From the NCBI GenBank assembly GCA_016177355.1, contig JACOVL010000067.1, forward strand, positions 1-24,476: a stretch of DNA of 24,476 nt. Reading direction: 5' to 3'. The notes beneath the pieces were generated by a model. It saw only the letters and a list, made by a program, of their open reading frames with translations, did not search any database and had not been told where the DNA came from. A program made the translations under genes and the position numbers. Shown here in pieces: positions 7,632 to 14,309 of the stretch. Source of the DNA: Betaproteobacteria bacterium. GTDB lineage: Bacteria; Pseudomonadota; Gammaproteobacteria; Burkholderiales; SG8-41. Each line of letters opens with the position of its first letter. Within the stretch, counting starts at the first letter, position 1.

Positions 7632-9023
7632 TCAGTGGCCATCGACGCGGAACGGGATATAGAGCGAATTCGTGCCGCGGCGGATGAGCATCGCCACGAT
7701 ACGGCCTTTGTCGAACTGCCCGATCATCTGGTTGAACTGCTCGACGGATTTCACGTCCTGGTTGTTGATGGCGAGGATGACGTCGCCGCGGCGGACGCCG
7801 GCGCGCGCCGCCGCGCCCTGAACGTTCTCGACCAGAACTCCGCCCGCAACCTTGAGCTCGCTGCGTTGAGTGTCGCTCAAATCGGACAAGGTCAACCCGT
7901 ACTGACTGGGCGCCGCGGCCGGCGGTTTGCCGCCGCGCCGTGCCTGCCGGGCGGCGCGGTCGTCCTGCATTTCAGCCACGACCACCTGCACGTCGCGGGC
8001 AGCCTTGTTGCGCCAGAGCTGCATCGCGACGCGGGCGCCGGGCTTGGTCGTGCCGACGATGCGCGGCAGGTCTTCCGACGAGTTTACGACCTTGCCGTCG
8101 AACCTGAGGATCACGTCGCCCGGCTCGACGCCCGCCTTGTCGGCCGGCCCGCCTTTCTCGACCGAGTTGACCAGCGCACCCTGGGCCCGGGCAAGGCCGA
8201 AAGACTCGACCAGCTCCTTGGTGAGCGGCTGGATCACGACACCGATGCGCCCGCGCGTCACCTTGCCGGAAGTGCGCAGTTGCTGGGCGATGTCGTTGGC
8301 GACGTCTATCGGAATGGCGAACGAAAGCCCCATGAAGCCGCCGGTACGGCTGTAGATCTGGGAATTGATGCCGACGACCTCGCCTCTCATGTTGAACAAC
8401 GGGCCCCCGGAATTCCCGGGATTGACCGCCACGTCGGTCTGGATAAAAGGGACGTAGTTCTCCTGAGGCAGAGACCGGCCCTTCGCGCTGACGATGCCCG
8501 CGGTCACGGTATTCTCGAAACCGAAAGGCGAGCCGATCGCGAGCACCCATTCGCCGACCCTGAGCTTGCCTGGGTCGCCGAACCTGACCGCCGGCAGTCC
8601 GCCCGCATCGATCTTGATGAGCGCGATGTCGGTCCGGCGGTCGGCTCCGATCACCTTGGCTTTGAATTCACGCTTGTCGTTGAGCTTGACGGTGACCTCG
8701 TCCGCCGCGTCGACCACGTGCGCATTGGTCAGGATGTAGCCGTCGGCGCTGATGATGAATCCCGAGCCCAGGGATTGCGACTGGAATTCACGCGGCTGCC
8801 CGGGTCCGGGCTGAGGGATGAAGCGCCGGAAGAACTCGTAGAACGGATCGTCCTCCTGCAGGTTGGGTATCTGCGGCAGCAGAGGGTTGCGCACCGATTG
8901 CGTCGTGCTGATGTTGACGACCGTCGATCCTTGCTTTTCCACCAGATCGATGAAGTCGGGAAGCTGGGCGGCGGTCGCAATCGGGGACAGGAATGACAGG
9001 ACAAATACCAGGCGCTTGAGCAT
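7632..9023 (-). CDS. mucD: Periplasmic serine protease, DegP/MucD (HtrA) family
   Basis: This 463-residue HtrA-family protease degrades or refolds damaged envelope proteins. A signal peptide ends near residues 18-19 (IATAAQ). The trypsin-like domain carries His102 (TNAHVV), Asp132 (RTDIALIKI) and Ser205 (GNSGGPL). Two PDZ domains follow (about 258-350 and 376-460), separated by a charged, Ala/Pro-rich linker. The ATG is preceded by a good Shine-Dalgarno (GAGG, seven bases away). It lies 68 bases after rseB, in the place mucD occupies in the Pseudomonas algU-mucABCD cluster, but with no mucC between. In that system MucD restrains the sigma-factor pathway by removing misfolded proteins. The same role is inferred here from position and domains. 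Confidence 0.95.
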   Translation of the reverse strand: MLKRLVFVLSFLSPIATAAQLPDFIDLVEKQGSTVVNISTTQSVRNPLLPQIPNLQEDDPFYEFFRRFIPQPGPGQPREFQSQSLGSGFIISADGYILTNAHVVDAADEVTVKLNDKREFKAKVIGADRRTDIALIKIDAGGLPAVRFGDPGKLRVGEWVLAIGSPFGFENTVTAGIVSAKGRSLPQENYVPFIQTDVAVNPGNSGGPLFNMRGEVVGINSQIYSRTGGFMGLSFAIPIDVANDIAQQLRTSGKVTRGRIGVVIQPLTKELVESFGLARAQGALVNSVEKGGPADKAGVEPGDVILRFDGKVVNSSEDLPRIVGTTKPGARVAMQLWRNKAARDVQVVVAEMQDDRAARQARRGGKPPAAAPSQYGLTLSDLSDTQRSELKVAGGVLVENVQGAAARAGVRRGDVILAINNQDVKSVEQFNQMIGQFDKGRIVAMLIRRGTNSLYIPFRVDGH

Positions 9024-9091
9024 GGATGGGCCTCGGTTGATGCGGGAAGCTTGTTATTGGAAGATGAGAGCGGCTACGAGCGCCTGAACGG

Positions 9092-10081
9092 TCACCTGGC
9101 GGCGCCCTTGAATTCCAGGGAGTTGGCGATCTGCATGACCGTGACGGCAGGCGCTTCGCCCAGCGCCGTCACCATGTAGTCCGCGGTCAGCCGGGTGTAG
9201 ATGTTGACCGAGCCTTGATGCGAAAGATTCTGCTGCGGCGGGATCTTGGGCAATGGCTCGATGAACACCGACACCGCGGCGAGCCCGTCGGAGAACACGA
9301 TGTGCGACACGTTGGCGGCACGGCCGGCGATCGAACGCTTCAGTTCAGTGAGCTTGCGGAAGCCGTTCGGTTGCTGCGTCAGCACCCACCCGGTCTCGGA
9401 CTGAACCTCGGTAATGACCAGCGCCGAGCGGTCCACTTTCCAGTTCTGGCTCTTCGCCGCGTAATGCGACTTGACCCTGTCGCGGTTGAAGCTGCCGCCG
9501 ATCCTGAGTTGGGTGAAGGCAAACGACTCCAACGGCTCGTTCTTGTCGCTCAAGGTGCGGGCGCGCAACGGCAGGCCCGACTTGGTCTCGGCGCAGAATT
9601 GATGCCCGTAGCGCAGCTTGTCCCGGGGCTCGAGCACGATCACCTGGCAATCGTAGCCGGCAACCCGGTCGATACCCGCCACGCGCACGGTGTAATTGTC
9701 CGTCACGGGACCAAGCTGCTCCGGCAGCATGGCCGGGAAGCGCTGCCCGCTGCGTTTCTCGATGATGACGGTTTTGGTGCTGGGCAGGTAGCAGGTGACC
9801 TGATCGTTGGTGCGGATCACCTCGCGCGGGACGCCGTCGAGCGTCTCGAGCTTCTCGAACTCCCCGCCCGCGGAGTTGACGTAATGGGCGATGCGGGAGG
9901 TTTCCGCCTGGTTATTGCCGTAGCGGTAAATGAACGTGCCGGTATAGTTGAACCGGTGCGAAGCGCTGGCCATTTTCTTGAGCCAGGCCAGTCCGTCATG
10001 CGGGTCACCCCGCTCGGCCGCGGGGCTGGCTGTCGCGATTCCCAGAAAAAAGAGAGACCAGATCGCTTTCACCGGAGTCAC
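9092..10081 (-). CDS. rseB: Sigma-E regulatory protein RseB/MucB
   Basis: RseB binds the periplasmic part of the anti-sigma factor RseA and shields it from proteolysis; lipid or lipopolysaccharide signals release it. The protein has a signal peptide (VKAIWSLFFLGIATASPAAE) and the two-domain MucB/RseB pattern. The N-terminal LolA-like half includes the characteristic NYTGTFIYRYG...SRIAHY motif, and the C-terminal half starts around residue 210. Start choice: GTG at 10081 overlaps the rseA stop as GTGA and gives 329 residues; a GTG three codons further in (10072) is possible. The frame remains open far upstream inside rseA, but that part is not homologous. Position between rseA and mucD fits the conserved operon. 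Confidence 0.93.
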   Translation of the reverse strand: MTPVKAIWSLFFLGIATASPAAERGDPHDGLAWLKKMASASHRFNYTGTFIYRYGNNQAETSRIAHYVNSAGGEFEKLETLDGVPREVIRTNDQVTCYLPSTKTVIIEKRSGQRFPAMLPEQLGPVTDNYTVRVAGIDRVAGYDCQVIVLEPRDKLRYGHQFCAETKSGLPLRARTLSDKNEPLESFAFTQLRIGGSFNRDRVKSHYAAKSQNWKVDRSALVITEVQSETGWVLTQQPNGFRKLTELKRSIAGRAANVSHIVFSDGLAAVSVFIEPLPKIPPQQNLSHQGSVNIYTRLTADYMVTALGEAPAVTVMQIANSLEFKGAAR

Positions 10082-10590
10082 TTGGACTGCGTATCCGATA
10101 CGCTGCGGATATACGGGGCAAGCCCCTGGATCGCGGTGCTGGGCGAGAATTCCTGGTGGGCGATCAGGTATTCGATCATTTTCCCCTGGCTGGGGACGTT
10201 GGCTAGCTGAGTGGAGGGGGTTGCTATTTGAGAGGGGGTGGTCGGGGCCTGGGCGATTTCGGCCTGCGGCGCGAGCGGGTGGTTGAAGAAAGCGATCCAT
10301 CCTACCAGCGCGACGGCCGACAGGGATGCGGCCGCGGACAGGGCGTAGGCCATAATGCGTTTCACCGTCCCTCGCCGTGGCGCCAGCACCGTCGGCTCCC
10401 CGGCGAGCCGCGTCGTCAAGCGACGGGCGAAATCCCGAGACAGCGCACGCTCGCCGCGCAGCGCGTCGCCGATGAGGTGGAAGGTGTGCCAGCAATGAAG
10501 CAGCTCACCCTCCTGTTTCAGGCGCGCCAGTTGCCGCCGCGCCTGGTGCTCGTCCAGCTCGCCGTCCATCAAAGCCGATATCTTGTCCAT
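10078..10590 (-). CDS. rseA: Anti-sigma-E factor RseA/MucA
   Basis: This is a 170-residue single-pass inner-membrane anti-sigma factor. The cytoplasmic N-terminus begins with MDKISALMDGELDE, the typical sigma-binding start, and continues to about residue 78. A transmembrane helix covers about 81-102 (AYALSAAASLSAVALVGWIAFF). A periplasmic tail of roughly 65 residues is Pro/Thr/Gln-rich before a conserved-looking end (MIEYLIAHQEFSPSTAIQG). Known relatives hold sigma-E at the membrane until DegS/AlgW- and RseP-type proteases cut them; those protease genes are not in this window. The ATG starts one base after the rpoE stop, with AGGAG about ten bases upstream inside rpoE, so sigma and anti-sigma are probably made in a coupled ratio. 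Confidence 0.93.
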   Translation of the reverse strand: MDKISALMDGELDEHQARRQLARLKQEGELLHCWHTFHLIGDALRGERALSRDFARRLTTRLAGEPTVLAPRRGTVKRIMAYALSAAASLSAVALVGWIAFFNHPLAPQAEIAQAPTTPSQIATPSTQLANVPSQGKMIEYLIAHQEFSPSTAIQGLAPYIRSVSDTQSK

Positions 10591-10591
10591 C

Positions 10592-11191
10592 TCACCATCT
10601 CCTGTCCTTGCTGGTACCGAGCAACGGCCTCAATCTTGCCGCGATCGCCTCGCGCGCCCTGAAAATCCGCGACCGGACGGTGCCGATCGGGCAGTTCATG
10701 ATATTGGCGATATCCTCGTAGCTCAGCCCCTCGATTTCACGTAACGTAATCGCCGTTCTCAACTCCTCTGGCAACTCCAGCAGCGTTTGGTTCACGGTTT
10801 CCGCGAGCTGCCGGCTCGCGAGCTCGTCCTCCGGCGTGTTCAGATCGCGCAACTGATCGCCATCTTCGAAGCCTTCCGCCTCCTCGCTGTCTATCTCCGT
10901 CGTGGTCGGCGCCCTTCGTCCCATCGCCACCAGATAATTCTTGGCGGTGTTGATACCGATCCGGTACAGCCACGTATAAAACGCACTGTCACCGCGAAAC
11001 GCCGGCAGCGCCCGGTAGGCCTTGACGAAGGCCTCCTGCGTCACGTCCTCGACCTCCGCCGGGTCGCGTATGAAGCGCGACAGCAGCCGTGCGAGCTTGC
11101 GCTGGTACTTGCTGACCAGCAACCCGAAAGCATGCTTCTCTCCGCGCTGAGCGCGTTCGACCAGCTGCTGATCGATTTCGCGATCGCCCAT
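10592..11191 (-). CDS. rpoE: Extracytoplasmic-function RNA polymerase sigma factor RpoE (AlgU-like)
   Basis: This 199-residue group IV sigma factor directs transcription in response to envelope stress. Region 2 spans about residues 21-90 and contains IRDPAEVEDVTQEAFVKAYRAL and the DNA-melting/-10 segment FRGDSAFYTWLYRIGINTAKNYL. Region 4 (about 135-190) holds the -35-binding helix-turn-helix YEDIANIMNCPIGTVRSRIFRAREAI. The start MGDREIDQQLVERAQRG matches the family. The 3' end is one base from rseA. The upstream region has a sigma-E-type promoter candidate (11310-11336), which suggests positive autoregulation, and a sigma-70-type candidate nearer the gene. Confidence 0.97.
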   Translation of the reverse strand: MGDREIDQQLVERAQRGEKHAFGLLVSKYQRKLARLLSRFIRDPAEVEDVTQEAFVKAYRALPAFRGDSAFYTWLYRIGINTAKNYLVAMGRRAPTTTEIDSEEAEGFEDGDQLRDLNTPEDELASRQLAETVNQTLLELPEELRTAITLREIEGLSYEDIANIMNCPIGTVRSRIFRAREAIAARLRPLLGTSKDRRW

Positions 11192-11257
11192 CGTGCCCGT
11201 CCCTGACCTTGTAATTATTATCCAAGCGAGCGGCTGAACCGGCTGGACAAAGCGCAG

Positions 11258-11287
11258 AGTATACCCGCTCGTCCGCCGCCCGCGGAA
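11258..11287 (-). promoter_or_regulatory. Candidate sigma-70 promoter for rpoE
   Basis: On the minus strand a TATACT -10 element (11258-11263) is preceded by TTCCGC (11282-11287) at an 18-base spacing. The -10 is good and the -35 weak. A start near 11251 would give a leader of about 60 bases for rpoE. Confidence 0.4.
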
Positions 11288-11309
11288 CGCGACGCCCGAT
11301 CGTTATTCC

Positions 11310-11336
11310 ACTGACAGGGCAGGGGAAAATTAGTTC
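11310..11336 (-). promoter_or_regulatory. Candidate sigma-E autoregulatory promoter for rpoE
   Basis: On the minus strand TGTGAACTA contains a GAACT core (-35, hexamer at 11331-11336). After 16 bases it is followed by TCAGT, compared with the GAACTT-N16-TCTGA pattern of sigma-E/AlgU promoters. The -35 core and spacing fit and the -10 fits partly. Autoregulation of rpoE from such a promoter is well known in relatives. Confidence 0.45.
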
Positions 11337-11354
11337 ACACGGGATTAGGGGTAT

Positions 11355-11371
11355 CCCCACCCTCCCTCCCC
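11355..11371 (-). other. Compact G-quadruplex motif upstream of rpoE
   Basis: The minus strand reads GGGGAGGGAGGGTGGGG: four runs of three or more guanines with single-base loops A, A and T. This is the kind of pattern that forms very stable parallel quadruplexes. It lies about 19 bases upstream of the sigma-E-like -35 element and 35 bases after the stop codon of the transporter gene on the same strand. Its last G-run can instead pair with CCCC at 11348-11351 (GGGG-ATA-CCCC). It may act in the transporter transcript or at the rpoE promoter DNA. Confidence 0.6.
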
Positions 11372-11405
11372 GGCGTTCCTATGACCCTAACGATGGGCCC
11401 CTGGA

Positions 11406-12908
11406 TCAGGTGCGCAACCCCTCGGAAATCAGGTAGCGATCCAGGAGGTCGAACAGCCCCTGGATCGCGAGCGCCATGGCCGCCGCCGGCACCGCGCCCG
11501 CGAGCAACAGGGCGTGGTCGTTCACCGCCAGACCGGCCACGATGCGCTCTCCATAGCCGCCCGCGCCGATGAAGGCGGCGATGGTGGCGGTGCCGACATT
11601 GATTACCGCTGAAGTCTTGATGCCGGCGAGCATGGTGCGGGCCGCGAGCGGCAACTCGATCCGCATGAGCCGGGTCACGGGCGACAGCCCTAGAGCCAGC
11701 GCCGACTGCTTGAGCGCGGGCGATACACCGGCGAGCCCGGTGTAGGTGTTGCGCACGATCGGCAGGAGCGAGTAGAGGATGAGCGCCACCACCGCCGGCA
11801 GCGTCCCGATGCGATCGAGCGCGGCGATCAGGAAAGCGAGCAGCGCGAGCGCCGGTATGGTCTGGAGCACGCCGACTCCGCCCAGTATCCAGTGGCGCAC
11901 GAGCGGGGCGCGCTCGGCCCAGATCCCGAGCGGCACGCCGGCCAGGACGCCCAGCGCGAGGGAGACGAAGACCAGCAAAAAGTGCTGTCCGGTCAGCCGC
12001 CAGAAATCTTCCCCAAAGAGCGCGCCGGTGAACGTGCGGCCGTCCCGCTCCGCCGGCGTCGCGCCGGGGCCGGCAAGGTACTCGTCCGCGATCCTGGAAA
12101 ACGGCTGCGCGGAGAGCTCCGCTTGCGCGTTCATCACCGTCATCTGCTGCGGCGTGATGCGGCCCTGCAACTGCTGCAGCGCGTGCCAGGTTTGCGGGAA
12201 GCGCTGCGGCAGGTCGCGCCGGTACACCAGCACCGCGTCGTAGGCAGGAAAAAACCCGCGGTCGTCCTTCAGCACCCGCAGCCGGTAGCGGACGATCTTG
12301 GCGTCGGTGGAATAGGCGTCGATGACATCCACCTGCTCCCCGGCAAGCGCTTCGTAGGCCAGCCCATGGTCCAGGCCCCGGGGCGTCGCGTACGGCAACT
12401 CGTAAGCGGATTTCAGGGCCGGCCAGCCGTCCCTCCGGTTCAGAAACTCCTGCGACAGTCCGAGCCTCAGGCGCGGGTGGGCCCGCAGGTCGGACAGACT
12501 GGCGATACCGAGCTCTGCGGCGCGGGATTCGCCCATCGCGAGCGCGTAGGTATTGTTGAAGCCGAGCGGCACGCCGGCCGCCAGGCCGTGGGCGGCGAGC
12601 AACCGGTCGAGCTCGTCGAGCGCAGCGCCACGCTTCAAGTTGAGGAGCTCGAAGGCAATGGTGCCGGTGTATTCGGGGTAGACGAGTATCGCGCCGCTCC
12701 TTAAGGCGGCGAACAGGATCGCGGTATTGCCCAACCCCTGCTGGTGCGCGGCGCGCGCTTCCCCCGCCCGGTCTATCGTGCGAGTGATGATCTCGCCGAG
12801 TATGTAGGATTCGGTGAAGCGTTTGGAGCCCACGTTGACGGTCGGCTGGGCCAGACCCAACACGGGCAGCAGCAGCAGCGGGAGCAGACGCAGCGGGGAA
12901 CGCGTCAT
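11406..12908 (-). CDS. Betaine/choline-type ABC importer: fused substrate-binding protein and permease
   Basis: The 500-residue protein joins two parts of an osmoprotectant-type importer. A signal peptide (about 1-20) is followed by an OpuAC/ProX-like substrate-binding domain (about 23-280), with the typical start VGSKRFTESYILGEI and the motifs VYPEYTGTI and VDVIDAYSTDAKI. From about 305 a ProW/OpuCB-like permease begins, with five or six membrane segments. Its EAA-type coupling loop (about 394-421) includes GVSPALKQSALALGLSP. Family members import glycine betaine, choline, carnitine or related compounds; the exact ligand cannot be read here. No ATP-binding subunit gene is present in the window, which is unusual. 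The gene is divergent from the aminotransferase and reads towards rpoE on the same strand. Most domain fusions known to me in this family put the binding domain after the permease. Confidence 0.88.
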   Translation of the reverse strand: MTRSPLRLLPLLLLPVLGLAQPTVNVGSKRFTESYILGEIITRTIDRAGEARAAHQQGLGNTAILFAALRSGAILVYPEYTGTIAFELLNLKRGAALDELDRLLAAHGLAAGVPLGFNNTYALAMGESRAAELGIASLSDLRAHPRLRLGLSQEFLNRRDGWPALKSAYELPYATPRGLDHGLAYEALAGEQVDVIDAYSTDAKIVRYRLRVLKDDRGFFPAYDAVLVYRRDLPQRFPQTWHALQQLQGRITPQQMTVMNAQAELSAQPFSRIADEYLAGPGATPAERDGRTFTGALFGEDFWRLTGQHFLLVFVSLALGVLAGVPLGIWAERAPLVRHWILGGVGVLQTIPALALLAFLIAALDRIGTLPAVVALILYSLLPIVRNTYTGLAGVSPALKQSALALGLSPVTRLMRIELPLAARTMLAGIKTSAVINVGTATIAAFIGAGGYGERIVAGLAVNDHALLLAGAVPAAAMALAIQGLFDLLDRYLISEGLRT

Positions 12909-12916
12909 CGAACCGC

Positions 12917-12946
12917 AGTATGGCTGAATCCCGGTGGCGCTGGCAA
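12917..12946 (-). promoter_or_regulatory. Candidate promoter of the transporter gene
   Basis: On the minus strand TTGCCA (12941-12946) and CATACT (12917-12922) are 18 bases apart, resembling TTGACA and TATAAT at five and four of six positions. The expected start site is only a few bases before the ATG at 12908, so the transcript would be almost leaderless. The 70-base divergent spacer shows no equally good plus-strand promoter for the aminotransferase. Confidence 0.4.
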
Positions 12947-12978
12947 AATAAGAGTTTCCCCCCGGGTGCTCCCGACCG

Positions 12979-14304
12979 ATGCCGCCGCGCGATTATCCCC
13001 TCGACCCGTTCTGGATGCCCTTCACCGCCAACCGGCAATTCAAGGCGGCGCCGCGTATCCTGGTTTCCGCGAAAGATATGCACTACATCGCGGAGGACGG
13101 CCGCCGCATCCTGGACGGCACGGCCGGACTGTGGTGCGTGAATGCCGGGCACTGCCGCCCGCGGATAGTCGAAGCGATCCAGCGCCAGGCCGCGACGCTC
13201 GACTATTCCCCGCTCTTCCAGATGGGGCATCCCGGGGAGTTTCGCGCCGCCGCGCTCGTCACCGGGCTGGCGCCGGAAGGCCTCGATCGCGTGTTCTTCG
13301 CCAATTCGGGTTCGGAGGCGGTGGATACCGCGCTCAAGATCGCACTGGCGTGCCACCGCGCCCGTGGCGATGGGCATCGCAACGTGCTCATCGGCCGCGA
13401 ACGGGGATATCACGGGGTCGGCTTCGGCGGCATATCGGTAGGCGGCATACCGGCCAACCGCAAGGCATACGGCAGCCTGCTTCCCCGCGTCGATCACCTG
13501 CCGCATACCCATGATCCGGAGCGCAACGCCTGGAGCCGCGGGCAGCCCGCCTGGGGTGCGCATCTCGCCGACGAGCTGGAGCGGATCGTCGCCCTGCACG
13601 ACCCCTCCAACATCGCGGCCGTGATCGTGGAACCGGTCGCGTGCTCCACCGGCGTGCTCGTTCCGCCCCGGGGTTACCTCGAGAAACTGCGCGCGATCTG
13701 CGACAGGCACGGCCTGCTGCTCATCTTCGACGAGGTCATCACCGGCTTCGGCCGGAGCGGCGCCGCCTTCGCCGCTCAAACATTCGGCGTAACGCCCGAC
13801 ATGATCACGTTTGCCAAAGGCGTTACCAGCGGCACCGTTCCGCTCGCCGGGGTGGTGGTGCGGCGCGGGATCTACGAGGCGGTGGTCGATGGCGCCGCGG
13901 AAGGCGTGGTCGAGTTCGCCCACGGCTACACCTACTCGGGGCATCCGCTCGCCACGGCCGCGGCCGAGGCGACGCTCGCGCTCTATCACGAAGAGCGGCT
14001 GTTCGACCGGGCACGCGAGCTCGCGCCCGCCTTCGAGGAGGCGGTGCACGGCCTGAAGGGCGCGCCGCACGTGATCGACATCCGCAACTTCGGCCTGATG
14101 GCGGGCATCGAGCTCGAGCCGCTGCCGGGCAAGCCCGGCGCGCGCGGCTACCGGGTATTCCTCAAATGCTTCGAAAAAGGCATCATGACGCGGGTCGCCG
14201 GCGACATCATCGCCCTCTCGCCCCCGTTGATCATCAGCAAGCAGCAGATCGACGAACTCGTCGGAACGCTGGGCTCGGTGTTGCGGGAATCCCGCGGGAA
14301 TTGA
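12979..14304 (+). CDS. Omega-amino acid:pyruvate aminotransferase (class III, PLP-dependent)
   Basis: The 441-residue enzyme belongs to the class III aminotransferases that move an amino group from omega-amino acids such as beta-alanine, or from amines, to pyruvate, giving alanine. Much of it closely follows the Pseudomonas beta-alanine:pyruvate enzyme as I recall it. Matching segments are WMPFTANRQFKAAPRI near the start, LDYSPLFQMGHP, NSGSEAVDTALK, RGYHGV, VDHLPHT and the EFAHGYTYSGHP motif. Asp251 in DEVITGFGRSG contacts the PLP nitrogen, and Lys280 in TFAKGVTSG is the Schiff-base lysine. The start ATG is preceded by no obvious Shine-Dalgarno. The gene is the only sizeable plus-strand gene in the window, divergent from a quaternary-amine-type transporter and convergent with the large flavoprotein, five bases between stops. 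The physiological amine is unknown. Confidence 0.93.
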   Translation: MPPRDYPLDPFWMPFTANRQFKAAPRILVSAKDMHYIAEDGRRILDGTAGLWCVNAGHCRPRIVEAIQRQAATLDYSPLFQMGHPGEFRAAALVTGLAPEGLDRVFFANSGSEAVDTALKIALACHRARGDGHRNVLIGRERGYHGVGFGGISVGGIPANRKAYGSLLPRVDHLPHTHDPERNAWSRGQPAWGAHLADELERIVALHDPSNIAAVIVEPVACSTGVLVPPRGYLEKLRAICDRHGLLLIFDEVITGFGRSGAAFAAQTFGVTPDMITFAKGVTSGTVPLAGVVVRRGIYEAVVDGAAEGVVEFAHGYTYSGHPLATAAAEATLALYHEERLFDRARELAPAFEEAVHGLKGAPHVIDIRNFGLMAGIELEPLPGKPGARGYRVFLKCFEKGIMTRVAGDIIALSPPLIISKQQIDELVGTLGSVLRESRGN

Positions 14305-14309
14305 CGCCG

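Noticed and set aside
10214..10250. Several G-runs on the plus strand opposite rseA as a second quadruplex
   Set aside because: The first loop is longer than ten bases, and the runs are explained by Pro/Thr codons of the RseA tail.
11398..11466. Repeated CCCCTGGATC near the end of the transporter gene (11398-11407 and 11457-11466)
   Set aside because: The copies are ten bases, one of them within coding sequence; there is no third copy and no target-site or attachment-site context.
11335..14070. 911-residue open frame on the minus strand across the aminotransferase and transporter genes
   Set aside because: It is antisense to the aminotransferase and out of frame with the transporter. The translation is Arg/Ala/Gly-rich with no recognisable motif; it is open only because of the high GC content.
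14283..14295. GCGGGAATCCCGC inverted repeat at the end of the aminotransferase gene, as a terminator
   Set aside because: It is within coding sequence, has a stem of only five to six pairs and no following T-run.
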